In this document: piece by piece, positions 32,565 through 43,504 of the stretch
How positions within the stretch are numbered: position 1 is the stretch's first letter
Layout of the letters: each line of letters begins with the position of its first letter
Source: Candidatus Saccharimonadota bacterium
GTDB taxonomy: Bacteria; Patescibacteriota; Saccharimonadia; Saccharimonadales; Saccharimonadaceae
Assembly (NCBI GenBank): GCA_017511685.1
Contig: JAFWJE010000021.1
Span: 54,889 to 118,888 of the forward strand
Reading direction: 5' to 3'
DNA length: 64,000 bases
Position numbers and translations under genes: made by a program
Notes under the pieces: model-generated
What the model was told of the DNA's origin: nothing
Databases searched by the model: none
Seen by the model: only the letters and a program-made list of their open reading frames with translations

Positions 32565-34508
32565 GTGAAATATAGAGATAGGGCTCATTTAATATGGGCG
32601 AAAAATACTAAGCATTTTGTTGGCGCGTTGGGGCTGGCTGGGTTATTGGTCAGCGCATTAGCCGGTTCGGCTGCGGTGCTAGGTCCGTCTGTGGCCTATG
32701 CGGATACTGTCGACCCGTCCGCTTCTACTGCCGTAGATGTCAACGTCTATGTAGATCCAGTCATTTCCATCCGTGCTCTAGACAGTACCGGTACTACTGA
32801 CATCACCGCCGTCAATGTAGACGTTATCCCGACCGACACCGGCGCTTTTGCCAAGAACAATTTTCTCCTCCAAGTCGATAGCACTAATGCTACTGGCTAT
32901 GATCTATACGCCTCCTCTGATTATAAGACCGACGGCACTACCTCAGAAACCGATCCAGCCACTACTGCAACATACACTAATGCGCTTGTAAATCTCACTC
33001 AGAGTGATACTATCTCTACCCTCGCTGCCACTCAGACCAGCCCAATTACCGAGGCTAATTTCTCTGCCACCTCCTCTACCTACCAGAACCAATGGGGCAT
33101 GAGTAAAGCCTGGAATGAGACTATCTCTGGTACTGCTCTTTCTGGTGGTAACCTAGCCAACTACTTTGGTGTTCCAGTCTATGGTGCCACTATCACTCTG
33201 CGTGATGATGTTGATACTGCTGCTTATAATTCTCGGACTAGCATCGGCGTTGGCGTTAATGTCAATACTGCTAAGAAAGCTGGCACCTACAGAAACCAAT
33301 TCGTCTTTACTGCCGTAGGTAACCCTCTCCCAGTAGACTACACTCTCACCTTTGACAAGAACACATCAGACACTGTCGCTAATCTCCCAGCCCCTATGAC
33401 CGACACCGTCATTGCCCAGAGTAAGACCTTCACTATCCCAAACACCACCCCGACCAGAGATGGTTACGATTTTGTGGGCTGGTCTACCAGTGCCACAGCA
33501 CGCCAAGGCTCTGGCTCCGGCCCAGACGGCCTCTATGTCGCTGGTGATAGCTTCACTGTCCTCTCCGATGACCAATCTGGCTCCGGTACTACCACTCGCT
33601 TTACCGGCTCTGCCACCCTTTATGCCATCTGGGAAGAGCATATCGAAGACTTCTGGAGCATCACCACGATGCAGGAAATGACCTGGGAAATCTGCCAGAG
33701 TGTCCATTATCCAGATGCTACCACCGCTACTAATACTGACAACCTAGTCACCGACAAGGCAACCTATAAATCAAAGAACATCACCTCGGATGGCACCACT
33801 CCGTGGGTCCCGACCAGAACTCTTATCGATGACCGCGATGCTGACGGTACTGGTACAAAGCGTAGCTATACCGTCTCCAGACTTGCCGATGGTAACTGCT
33901 GGATGACAGAAAACCTTAAATACGACCTAAGAGGCCTCTATAACAATGGCAAGCGTGGTATCGGCTCTAAGAATGATGGCTCCACCTTTGAGATGACGGA
34001 TGCTAACCTTGGAAGCGGCGTATCCTATTACACTACGTCTGCTGATTTTAACTACGTGATTACTCCGAATACTACCTCGGCAAATGTTACTAGATATAAT
34101 GCCCAAATTGGCGACACTTCCGGCACTGAATACTACTATACTTGGTCGGGCGCTACGGCTGGTCAAGGCGGAACTAATGACAGCAGTAGTGGCGTTGCCA
34201 TAGACGGCTCCATCTGCCCAGCTGGCTGGAGATTACCAACCTATAGTGGCACTTATAGTTACCAGACACTCTATAATAGTTATAATAGTGTTGCCAAGTG
34301 GGAGCAATACCCAGCTACATTTCTGCGCGTCGGCTACTTCAACTCTGGTAGTCAGACGTACTCGTCGAATGGCTATTACTGGTCGGCGTCTGTCTCCAAT
34401 GCTAACTTCGCGTACTACATGAACTACTACACTGGAGATGTCTACCCGCGGGAAGACCTCATTAAGTTCCTCGGCTTCTCAGTCCGCTGTGTCGCTTCGC
34501 GCTCGTAG
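32565..34508 (+). CDS. Surface protein with InlB-type repeat and FISUMP domain
   Basis: 647 aa. A signal peptide occupies residues 1-46 (hydrophobic core FVGALGLAGLLVSALAG, end AYA). Residues about 48-245 form a beta-rich region with DIT/VNVD strands; an InlB B-repeat/Listeria-Bacteroides repeat follows at about 255-365 (DGYDFVGWS, ATLYAIWE); the C-terminal part is a Fibrobacter-type paralogous (FISUMP) domain with GNCWMTENLKYDL, CPAGWRLPT and SVRCV. There is no sorting signal. Start is GTG after GGAGG. From about codon 45 onward codons switch to C-ending forms and the plus strand becomes C-rich, unlike neighbours, suggesting high expression or recombination. Confidence 0.8.
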   Translation: MKYRDRAHLIWAKNTKHFVGALGLAGLLVSALAGSAAVLGPSVAYADTVDPSASTAVDVNVYVDPVISIRALDSTGTTDITAVNVDVIPTDTGAFAKNNFLLQVDSTNATGYDLYASSDYKTDGTTSETDPATTATYTNALVNLTQSDTISTLAATQTSPITEANFSATSSTYQNQWGMSKAWNETISGTALSGGNLANYFGVPVYGATITLRDDVDTAAYNSRTSIGVGVNVNTAKKAGTYRNQFVFTAVGNPLPVDYTLTFDKNTSDTVANLPAPMTDTVIAQSKTFTIPNTTPTRDGYDFVGWSTSATARQGSGSGPDGLYVAGDSFTVLSDDQSGSGTTTRFTGSATLYAIWEEHIEDFWSITTMQEMTWEICQSVHYPDATTATNTDNLVTDKATYKSKNITSDGTTPWVPTRTLIDDRDADGTGTKRSYTVSRLADGNCWMTENLKYDLRGLYNNGKRGIGSKNDGSTFEMTDANLGSGVSYYTTSADFNYVITPNTTSANVTRYNAQIGDTSGTEYYYTWSGATAGQGGTNDSSSGVAIDGSICPAGWRLPTYSGTYSYQTLYNSYNSVAKWEQYPATFLRVGYFNSGSQTYSSNGYYWSASVSNANFAYYMNYYTGDVYPREDLIKFLGFSVRCVASRS

Positions 34509-34618
34509 GCCTCGGCCCGCGTCCTGGGCAGTGCGCTCCAATCATTATGCCCCTCACACTTGCTTTTAGTTATGCTTAGTTATACTGGATTGTGTTATAT
34601 ATGGTATAATGGTGATAT

Positions 34619-35323
34619 ATGAAACATTTGGTGCGGTATCTTTTGACGATTGATCGGCGGTGGCTTTTAACGTGGGCGGCGATATACGTGGGGTTTGCGA
34701 CGATGGGGGCGTTTTTTCCGGATTTTATCGGGGTGACGGTGCTGAAAATCGTAGGGATTGCGCTATGTCTAGTCTATGCTATGGCGAAGTTCAAAAAAGA
34801 TGCGCTGCTGACCATCGCGCTGGCACTGACACTGCTTGCGGATGTGATTTTGGCGATTGATAGCGTGTCCATCATTGGTGTGTTTACGTTTTGTTTTGTG
34901 CAGTTTTTCCATACGGCGCGTTTAAAGCAGACCAAGCCGGTGGCGCTGGTGTTTTATGTCCTGATAGCGGCGATTGTGTTCTTAGTGGCGGTGTGGCTGA
35001 AAGTCAATCCGATGTATGCGGCGGCGGGGATTTATGCGTATGGGATATTTTCCAACGTGTTTTTTGCGGCTTCGTGGTTTTTCTCCAGGAGATCGGTGCA
35101 GTCTGCCTGTGCGGCGGTGGGATTCTTGCTGTTTATCCTCTGCGATTTTTGCGTGGCAGGATCATACCTTAGCGCGACGGCGGTGCTGCCGCTTGCTGTA
35201 AAGCCGTTTATGGATTATTTTGCGTGGATATTTTACTATCCGTCACAAGTTCTGATTGCCAATTCATCGGAGCTGGCGGCGACGTCAAAAAAGCCACGCA
35301 AAAAACTTGCGCCCAGCGTTTAA
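34619..35323 (+). CDS. YhhN/TMEM86-family membrane protein, lysoplasmalogenase-like
   Basis: 234 aa with about eight helices. The pattern LLADVILAIDSVSIIGVFTFCFVQFFHTARL at about 82-112 and LLFILCDFCVAG near 180 with the conserved Asp residues resembles YhhN proteins, whose eukaryotic relatives cleave lysoplasmalogens. The enzyme activity in this organism is not established. TATAAT lies 8 nt before the ATG. The C-terminal tail is basic (KKPRKK). The next gene starts 22 bp after the stop with its own promoter. Confidence 0.55.
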   Translation: MKHLVRYLLTIDRRWLLTWAAIYVGFATMGAFFPDFIGVTVLKIVGIALCLVYAMAKFKKDALLTIALALTLLADVILAIDSVSIIGVFTFCFVQFFHTARLKQTKPVALVFYVLIAAIVFLVAVWLKVNPMYAAAGIYAYGIFSNVFFAASWFFSRRSVQSACAAVGFLLFILCDFCVAGSYLSATAVLPLAVKPFMDYFAWIFYYPSQVLIANSSELAATSKKPRKKLAPSV

Positions 35324-35345
35324 TCCGTGTTATAATTAAAGCATT

Positions 35346-35843
35346 ATGGAAGGTAAAAAATCACAATCGCTCTCGCAGCCGCGCGCTATTTTGGTATTTG
35401 GGGCGCCAGCCAGCGGCAAAACCACTTTTTGCGAGAAATTTTCACAACAGTTTCGCGCTCCGTATTACAATCTGTCTGAGATTGGTGCTTCTAATGGCTT
35501 TTCTCGGGAGAAGGTGCTCTACATCTTGGGCCTAATTGCCAAGACTGGGCAGAATATCATCCTGGAGGGGGAGCTTGATACCGAGGTGAACCGTGAGGAG
35601 ATTAAAAACCTACTTCGTGAGGAAAATTACAACCCATCACTGATCTGGATTCAGACCGATGTCAATACTATTAAGGCGCGGCTGAAGTCCCGGTTAAAAT
35701 CGGTGGCGAAGGCTAAGGAAGTTTACGATACTGAGATTGCGAAATTAGAGGCGCCATCTGAGGATGAAAAGCCAATTGTGCTTTCGGGTAAGCATACCTT
35801 TGAGACGCAACTTTCACACGTATTGTCACAGTTGGCGGCTTAG
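35346..35843 (+). CDS. Small P-loop kinase-like protein
   Basis: 165 aa. Walker A is FGAPASGKTTF at about residues 17-27; ILEGELDTEVN near 75 could hold the Walker B/acceptor acidic residues; a lid-like KARLKSRLKSVAKAKE segment with three basic residues follows near 120. The layout resembles zeta-toxin or AAA_33 nucleotide kinases, but the substrate cannot be read off. No antitoxin-like gene is adjacent, so a toxin role is not supported. TATAAT ends 9 nt before the ATG. Confidence 0.6.
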   Translation: MEGKKSQSLSQPRAILVFGAPASGKTTFCEKFSQQFRAPYYNLSEIGASNGFSREKVLYILGLIAKTGQNIILEGELDTEVNREEIKNLLREENYNPSLIWIQTDVNTIKARLKSRLKSVAKAKEVYDTEIAKLEAPSEDEKPIVLSGKHTFETQLSHVLSQLAA

Positions 35844-35923
35844 TGGCTGATTGTAGCCGGATTGACATTGAAATACTTTGGACGCAACATATTTTGAGAC
35901 GGGTGCGTCATGTGGAGTGAAAT

Positions 35924-36469
35924 GTGATTATTGAAGATAAAGAGTTTGGCGAAGTTATCGTCAGAAAAAGTCCTTTGGCACGGGGAGCTAGGTTTTCGGT
36001 CTCACCTTCTGGCCGATTACAGATGTCAGTTCCGGCGTACACCTCGGCTTTTTTAGCAAAGCGGTTTCTTGCAAGTAGTCGAGCAGCAATTCGGGAGAAG
36101 TTACCACTAAAAGACCCGGCGTCGCAGCGGGCGCGAGACGCTAAGAAAAAATTGTTGATGAAAAAGGCTAAAGAATATCTGCCGTATCGTTTGGAATATT
36201 TTGCGAAACTATATGGGTATCAATATTCTAGGGTGCGGTTTTCCCACGCGGGGACGCGGTGGGGGAGTTGTTCATCTAACCAGACAATTTCACTCAATAT
36301 CGGTTTAATGCAAGTGCCGGAGCCGCTACGCGACTATGTGATTTTACACGAACTGGCGCATCTTAATCACATGGACCATTCGGCGGCATTTTGGGCGGAA
36401 GTGGGGGCGCACGACCCGCGCTATAAAGATCATCGGCGGCGACTGAAGCAGTTTTCGCCGGGAGTGTAA
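35924..36469 (+). CDS. YgjP-like (M48-type) metallopeptidase domain protein
   Basis: 181 aa. The zinc site HELAHLNHMDHSAAFW at about residues 144-159 is the hallmark, with RWGSCSSNQTISLN before it. The family (DUF45, YgjP/SprT-like) is often annotated as putative metal-dependent hydrolase. Start is GTG at 35924-35926 with GGAG 6-9 nt upstream; the overlapping ATG at 35922 is followed at once by TGA and cannot be used. No neighbour clarifies the substrate. Confidence 0.8.
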   Translation: MIIEDKEFGEVIVRKSPLARGARFSVSPSGRLQMSVPAYTSAFLAKRFLASSRAAIREKLPLKDPASQRARDAKKKLLMKKAKEYLPYRLEYFAKLYGYQYSRVRFSHAGTRWGSCSSNQTISLNIGLMQVPEPLRDYVILHELAHLNHMDHSAAFWAEVGAHDPRYKDHRRRLKQFSPGV

Positions 36470-36533
36470 ATGGTCTAAGGGCGGGGTGTAAAATGGCAGT
36501 GCATGGCTGAGGCGCTTGTGCTATAATGAAAAT

Positions 36534-36866
36534 ATGAAATTATCTGCCGTTGTGGACCCGATTTATCTGAAGTTCTTGCCACGACTTTCGCGGCGAGGGC
36601 ATCTTTTGGATTTGGACCTGCGCTATCCTAACATTAAGGTGACGCATCCAGAAAAAGTGTCGGTGCCGCTGATGTTTTATCTGAGTTTTGTGGAGAAAGA
36701 AGGGCGCTCGTCACACATAACGATTAAGAGTACCGAAAATTCTTTGATAATCATGGACGAGGGGACAGTCTTGATGCCGGAGCAGCTGGCAGTATTCAAG
36801 AGTGATGGAGTAAAGACATCATCTAGATTGGGATTTGGAACGAAGCTGATAATCGCGCTGGATTAA
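36534..36866 (+). CDS. Small protein resembling a degenerate GHKL ATPase half-domain
   Basis: 110 aa, no confident family. The C-terminal half reads like the end of a histidine-kinase ATPase domain: IIMDEGTVLMPEQLAVF (compare D-x-G-x-G then acidic loop) and SSRLGFGTKLIIAL (compare the G2 box). The N-box and catalytic His domain are lacking, so it probably cannot be a kinase. I start at 36534 (MKLSAVV), 6 nt after TATAAT. It could be a regulatory pseudo-ATPase or an unrelated fold. Confidence 0.4.
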   Translation: MKLSAVVDPIYLKFLPRLSRRGHLLDLDLRYPNIKVTHPEKVSVPLMFYLSFVEKEGRSSHITIKSTENSLIIMDEGTVLMPEQLAVFKSDGVKTSSRLGFGTKLIIALD

Positions 36867-36894
36867 TATTGCGGAGTCGGTTTAGAGTTTAGTA

Positions 36895-38124
36895 TTAGAG
36901 TTCAGCGGCGGATTTGAGATTTTGGCTGGTGGCTTCAATGCGCCATTCAAAATCGCGGATGACGTTCATATAATACATAAAAGCATCAAACGGTGAGTCG
37001 AACGGTGAGAAATAAGCGTGGACATCGCCGTCGCTCCAGTATTTAGTACACATATAGTAGGCATGGTCAGAGGTGGTGAGGCGGCGCCAGTCGTTTAGTA
37101 AATCAGTGTTTCCAGTGGCGATAATGCGCGGTTTCATAGCATAGAGAGTAGAGAGGGCTTCTTGTTGCATCTCGTTCCCTGTCCAGGCGGTGAGGTCGCG
37201 CTCCGTATCGGCCCAAGTAACAGTCTGTGGCATGGAAATTTCATCTACTGGCTGTTCTAAGTCAGCGGCTTCGGAGACGGTGACAAATTTGTTGTCATAT
37301 TCTTTGAGCCACATGTAAATGAGCTGGTCCATGAAGTCAAAGATGCCGGTATCTTCCCAAACGTTCTCGCCGAAAGTTTCAAAATCCATAAAGAGGTTGA
37401 TGAGATTGCCGCGAAGGGCGTCCATATTGAGCCAATTTTGGAACTTTTCGGCAGTTAAAGGCCATTCTTTCCAGTTCCTATCAGAAAAGCGGAAGGCGAT
37501 GTCATCGGACAAGCGGTAATTTTTGAGCAGGAGCCGAGTTCTGGTGCCGCCGGCAACTTTGTAAACGTGGTTCGGGCTGCGCCAGCCAAGGACCTTGTCC
37601 CAGCCTTCGGCGAGGACGGCTTTGTAGCCGATTTGGTCTGCCCATTTGCCGAGCTCGTCATTGTAGGCGAACTCAGTATTTCTAAAGACACGTGGTCGGA
37701 TGCCGAATAGGCGGGCGATGGTATCGGAGTGGAGCTTAACTTGTGATTCAAATTCGATTTTATCATAGAAAAAGCTGAGAGAGTGGTAGTAAGTTTCGCC
37801 GACAATTTCAACTTGGCCGGTGGTGAGCATCCGGGAAATCTGGGAGATGAGGGTTGGATCCCATTCCATAGCTTGTTCTAGCCAGGTGCCGGTAATGCTA
37901 AGTGAGACCTTAAACTCTGGGTAACGTTTAAGATTTTTTTCTAACAAATCAAGCATTGGATGGTAAGATTTTTCGGCAACCTTCTTGAAAATACGCTCAT
38001 TGTTTTGTTTGTCGTAGTAATCTTTTTCGTACCAATAATTATGATTGTGTGCGACGTCAAAAATGCTGTACCTGCGGTAGCGCCAAGGCTGGTGGATGTG
38101 TAGGTAGAGGCAGATTGCTCGCAT
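36895..38124 (-). CDS. Glycoside hydrolase family 57 (alpha-amylase-type)
   Basis: Acts on alpha-1,4-glucans, probably glycogen. GH57 conserved regions in order: LYLHIHQPWR near 6, GTWLEQ near 95, ETYYHSLSFF near 125, FRNTEFAYND near 162 with the probable Glu nucleophile, and FMDFETFGE near 258 with the probable acid/base Asp. 409 aa is short for the family (usually over 450), so the helical C-terminal region is reduced. Branching enzyme activity is an alternative. The start is ATG 38124, which overlaps the stop of the upstream gene as TGATG, with AAGGAG 9 nt before; the two are translationally coupled. Confidence 0.85.
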   Translation of the reverse strand: MRAICLYLHIHQPWRYRRYSIFDVAHNHNYWYEKDYYDKQNNERIFKKVAEKSYHPMLDLLEKNLKRYPEFKVSLSITGTWLEQAMEWDPTLISQISRMLTTGQVEIVGETYYHSLSFFYDKIEFESQVKLHSDTIARLFGIRPRVFRNTEFAYNDELGKWADQIGYKAVLAEGWDKVLGWRSPNHVYKVAGGTRTRLLLKNYRLSDDIAFRFSDRNWKEWPLTAEKFQNWLNMDALRGNLINLFMDFETFGENVWEDTGIFDFMDQLIYMWLKEYDNKFVTVSEAADLEQPVDEISMPQTVTWADTERDLTAWTGNEMQQEALSTLYAMKPRIIATGNTDLLNDWRRLTTSDHAYYMCTKYWSDGDVHAYFSPFDSPFDAFMYYMNVIRDFEWRIEATSQNLKSAAEL

Positions 38125-39359
38125 CAACAAAACTCCTTATGTTTATCTACTTCATTATATAGCTTTTCAACTTTTTTGGCAACATCTTGCCACGAGATTT
38201 TGTGATATTCTTCACTAATGCCGCGCTTTAAGGTATTTTTTAGAGCCTTGCTTTTAGATACGGCGACGATTTCGTCGGCGAGTTTTTCTTCGTCCCAGAA
38301 ATCATATTCAAAAGCGTGTCTTATCACTTCTGATACGCCGGATTGTTTGGTGAGGATGAGGACGTCGCCATGATGGGCGGCTTCTAGGGCGGTAAGGCCG
38401 AATGGTTCAGATATGGAGCTCATCACGAAAATGTCGGAGACCTGGTAAATGTCGCGGAGTTTTTTACCACGAACGAAGCCAGTAAATACGACGTTTTTAG
38501 CGATTTTATACTTGGCGGAAAGTTCTAGCAATTCTTGTCTTTGTTCCCCGTCGCCGGCAAAGACAAAGATGAGCTTAGGGTTCTTAGAAATGGCGCGAGC
38601 GGCGGCGCGCATGAGGATGCCGAGGCCTTTTTGGATGGTGAAACGACCGACGGTGGAGACGATGGTGTAACCGAAATGTTTCATAGTCTCTAGGTATTTG
38701 TAATCTTGGTCATCGTAAGTGTAGGTAGATTTGATGAAATCCTCGTCTAATGAATTATAGACTACGCTGATTTTTTCGGCTGGGATGTGGTATTTTTTGA
38801 CGATGATGTTCTTAGTAGCCTTTGAAACGGCGATGATTTTGTCGGCTAGGAGCAAGCCTTCGCGTTCAATTTCGTGGACGAGTTTGTTGCCACCATTCAT
38901 GCCAGAGCGGTCATATTCGGTGGCGTGAACATGAGCAATTAGAGGGATGCCGTAATTCTTTTTGGCCAAAATGCCAGCTTCAAAAGTGAGCCAATCGTGG
39001 GCGTGGACTACGTCGGGTTTGTATTCCATGAGGTAATCTTCTACGAATTTACAATAATCTTGCTGGATTTTGCGGATGGAGACTTTCTGGATGTGATTTT
39101 GGCCGCTTTCTGGAATGAGGGCGGCGTCAACGTATTTTGTATCATAGGCGCCAACGCCGTAGCGGAAAAGCGGATCTAAATTAGTGGCGGACAAAACGTT
39201 CATGAATTCAATTTCTTCGTGTTCTGCAGTATAAGGGACGACAAAATCAATACTGGCGCCGTCTCTGGCTAGAGCGCGGGACAAGTTCAGACAAGCCACA
39301 CCTAAACCTCCGGAATTATGTGGTGGCAGCTCCCATCCAAGCATTAGTATTTTCATCAT
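38124..39359 (-). CDS. GT4/GT5-type glycosyltransferase, glycogen synthase-like
   Basis: GT-B fold transferase. Domain 1 opens with MLGWELPPHNSGGLGVACL, the glycine-rich donor loop of starch/glycogen synthase relatives, and has VVHAHDWLT near 115. Domain 2 begins at STVGRFTIQKGLGIL near 225 and carries SSISEPFGLTALEAAHHG near 320, the nucleotide-sugar-binding E-x7-E motif. Coupling to a GH57 amylase and the distant GT35 phosphorylase suggests alpha-glucan synthesis. A TATAAT box ends 5 nt before the first of two adjacent ATGs (8 nt before the second); either is possible. 411 aa. Confidence 0.82.
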   Translation of the reverse strand: MMKILMLGWELPPHNSGGLGVACLNLSRALARDGASIDFVVPYTAEHEEIEFMNVLSATNLDPLFRYGVGAYDTKYVDAALIPESGQNHIQKVSIRKIQQDYCKFVEDYLMEYKPDVVHAHDWLTFEAGILAKKNYGIPLIAHVHATEYDRSGMNGGNKLVHEIEREGLLLADKIIAVSKATKNIIVKKYHIPAEKISVVYNSLDEDFIKSTYTYDDQDYKYLETMKHFGYTIVSTVGRFTIQKGLGILMRAAARAISKNPKLIFVFAGDGEQRQELLELSAKYKIAKNVVFTGFVRGKKLRDIYQVSDIFVMSSISEPFGLTALEAAHHGDVLILTKQSGVSEVIRHAFEYDFWDEEKLADEIVAVSKSKALKNTLKRGISEEYHKISWQDVAKKVEKLYNEVDKHKEFC

Positions 39360-39506
39360 TATTTATTATAGCACACTTATGCTTAGTTTGGGGAGATTTT
39401 TGGTGGGTTTTTGGTAATTTTTTTAATATTTTTTTGGTGATTTCTAGATGATTTCAGTGATGAATGTGGTGGTTTTTGAGATTGTATGATATAATCTTAG
39501 TTGTGT

Positions 39507-39582
39507 AGGGGTATAGCTCAGTTGGTAGAGCACAGGTCTCCAAAACCTGGTGTCGGGGGTTCAAGTCCCTCTGCCCCTGCCA
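39507..39582 (+). tRNA. tRNA-Trp (anticodon CCA)
   Basis: 76-nt cloverleaf: acceptor AGGGGTA with complementary 3' side, anticodon stem CAGGT/ACCTG around CTCCAAA, T arm GGGGGTTCAAGTC, encoded CCA. TATAAT lies about 13 nt upstream. Confidence 0.96.
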
Positions 39583-39617
39583 TTTTTTGTTGTGAAAAGA
39601 AAAATTAATAGTAAAAA

Positions 39618-39806
39618 AATGGGGCCTGGCTCACATAGGTTTTTGCTCACATCAGTTTCGCTGAACACTTTGCTCACGTCAAATCAAAAATTAGTCTGTC
39701 AGTCGGGTCTGTGCCGGTATTTCAGTACCGTACTCGACCCGTGACAGACTGATTTTTGATTTGGTTCGCAAAAAAGTTCTGCGAAACTGACGTAGCGCAA
39801 AAACCT
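39618..39806. repeat. Dispersed long palindrome, family B, copy 2
   Basis: Nested inverted repeat (strict arms 39637-39646 and 39797-39806, plus several inner stems around TCAAATCAAAAATTAGTCTG) between tRNA-Trp and convergent rpmG. About 95% like copy 3 by eye. It opens with ATGGGGCCTGGCTCACAT, a head shared in part with family A, and on the minus strand this is followed by T7, so it can terminate rpmG. Confidence 0.85.
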
Positions 39807-39813
39807 TTATTAA

Positions 39814-40023
39814 TTAACGCTTCTTTTCTTTGACTTCGTTGCGGCCGAGGTTCTTTTTGGTTTCGGTGAAGACAACGTGCTTCCTCAAAATAGGATCATA
39901 TTTTTTCAAAGAAAGTTTGTCAGGGGTGTTCATCGTATTTTTCTTGGTGTAATACGCACGAATACCAGATTCCTCAGAAACTAGACCAACGAGTTTGCGC
40001 TTAGTATTATTCTTTTTTGCCAT
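39814..40023 (-). CDS. rpmG: 50S ribosomal protein L33
   Basis: Large-subunit protein. [20 protein letters not shown] and [18 protein letters not shown] match L33; the zinc Cys residues found in one L33 type are absent. A basic tail lengthens it to 69 aa. TAAAAT lies 9 nt before the ATG and no ribosome site is seen. Confidence 0.93.
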   Translation of the reverse strand: MAKKNNTKRKLVGLVSEESGIRAYYTKKNTMNTPDKLSLKKYDPILRKHVVFTETKKNLGRNEVKEKKR

Positions 40024-40066
40024 ATTGGATTTATTTTAGCACAGATTGGGGATTTTGTAAACAGTT

Positions 40067-42354
<2,288 letters not shown>

Positions 42355-42393
42355 CTTGGTTTATATTATAACATATTTTTTGGAATAAAAAAA

Positions 42394-42469
42394 TGGAGCC
42401 GCGAGTCGGACTTGAACCGACGACCTGCCGCTTACAAGGCGGCTGCTCTACCAGCTGAGCTATCACGGC
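42394..42469 (-). tRNA. tRNA-Thr (anticodon TGT)
   Basis: 76 nt; acceptor GCCGTGA/TCGCGGC with one G-U, anticodon stem GCCGC/GCGGC around CTTGTAA, encoded CCA. Last of three clustered tRNA genes on this strand. Confidence 0.95.
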
Positions 42470-42500
42470 GACCATATTTAAAGCACGAGAACAATAAAAT

Positions 42501-42523
42501 AATCTTGACTGTCTGTCAAGATT
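42501..42523 (-). terminator. Hairpin between tRNA-Tyr and tRNA-Thr(TGT)
   Basis: Perfect 9-bp stem AATCTTGAC/GTCAAGATT with 5-nt loop, followed on the minus strand by ATTTTATT. Likely a terminator or processing site of the upstream tRNA pair. Confidence 0.55.
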
Positions 42524-42524
42524 A

Positions 42525-42610
42525 TGGTGCTGGAGGTTGGACTCGAACCAACGATGGGGGAACCCCGGCAGATTTACAGTCTGCTGTCATAGCCACTAGA
42601 CGACTCCAGC
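42525..42610 (-). tRNA. tRNA-Tyr (anticodon GTA)
   Basis: 86 nt with the long variable arm of class II tRNAs; acceptor GCTGGAG/CTCCAGC, anticodon stem GCAGA/TCTGC around CTGTAAA, encoded CCA. As a GUN tRNA it is a substrate of Tgt, encoded about 1.3 kb away. Confidence 0.95.
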
Positions 42611-42620
42611 GTTGTTAACG

Positions 42621-42696
42621 TGGAGCCGCGAACGAGATTTGAACTCGTGACCTCATCCTTACCATGGATGCGCTCTACCGACTGAGCTATCGCGGC
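42621..42696 (-). tRNA. tRNA-Thr (anticodon GGT)
   Basis: 76 nt; acceptor GCCGCGA/TCGCGGC, anticodon stem CATCC/GGATG around ATGGTAA, encoded CCA. First gene of the three-tRNA cluster. Confidence 0.95.
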
Positions 42697-42736
42697 ACAG
42701 AATAATTGTAACAAACTTTTTGGTATTTAGCAAGTA

Positions 42737-43486
42737 CTATTGGATTTTGCGGCGTTTGGTTGCGGCAAGTTGTTTGGCTTGGCGGCGAGCTTGTTGGGCG
42801 GCTTTGGTCATGCGTGGTTTTTGTACGGCGCGGCGCATCATACGGCGACGTTCGAGCTGTTTTTTCTTGGCGTTTTCTACAGCTTGGGCTTCAATGCGAG
42901 CATTAGTTTCATTGATGGCTTCGGTATCTTCGGCGGCGGTGTGGATAGCTAAGATTTGGCGCAAAGTACTGATACTATGATCTAGTTTAAAGGCAGATTC
43001 TAAGGCTTCTATGGCGGCTTTTCTATTGCCCATTTTTTCTTCGGCTTTGGCGAGGGCGATATATCTAGACGGTAAATCGTTCTCGATTTCTAGGGCTTGT
43101 TTGAAAGCCATGGCGGATTTTTCGTATTCGCCGATTTCATAGTAGATCAAACCAACGTTATGGAGCGAGGAGGCATTATTGTCTAGCGACTGAGCAATTT
43201 CAAAACATTCAATAGCTTCTTCAAACTTTTGGCCTTTGGCGTATAGAATACCAAGGCGGTTATAAGCGGCGGCGTTTTTTTCGTCTACTTTCAAAATAGC
43301 GAGTAAAGCTTTTTCGGCGCGGAGTGGTTTCCTCTCGCGCATAGAGGCTTGAGCGATACCCCAAAGTTTTTTAACTTGGACGGCGGTATGACCGGTAATT
43401 CGGTCTTCCTGTTTTTTCTTTTTGAAAATTGGGAACAAAAAAGCCATGTAGATAGTCACTAAAAGAATTGCTAGGATGCCTAACAT
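42737..43486 (-). CDS. Membrane-anchored TPR-repeat protein
   Basis: 249 aa. One N-terminal helix (residues 2-20), a basic patch, then about four tetratricopeptide repeats between residues 50 and 190 (for example AAYNRLGILYAKGQKFEEAIECFEIAQ and SLHNVGLIYYEIGEYEKSAMAFKQAL). The last 45 residues are very rich in Arg, Lys and Ala, probably binding RNA, DNA or acidic partners. It probably serves as a scaffold at the membrane. TACAAT lies 6 nt before the ATG. It follows holB on the same strand with 18 bp between. Confidence 0.75.
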   Translation of the reverse strand: MLGILAILLVTIYMAFLFPIFKKKKQEDRITGHTAVQVKKLWGIAQASMRERKPLRAEKALLAILKVDEKNAAAYNRLGILYAKGQKFEEAIECFEIAQSLDNNASSLHNVGLIYYEIGEYEKSAMAFKQALEIENDLPSRYIALAKAEEKMGNRKAAIEALESAFKLDHSISTLRQILAIHTAAEDTEAINETNARIEAQAVENAKKKQLERRRMMRRAVQKPRMTKAAQQARRQAKQLAATKRRKIQ

Positions 43487-43504
43487 AAGGATATTGTATC
43501 ACAA

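Noticed and set aside
35346..35843. Zeta-toxin of a toxin-antitoxin pair
   Set aside because: P-loop present but no adjacent antitoxin-like gene and substrate site not recognisable.
42395..42410. ATGGAGCC next to an A-run as another A/B repeat head
   Set aside because: It is the 3' end of tRNA-Thr preceded by a chance A-run.
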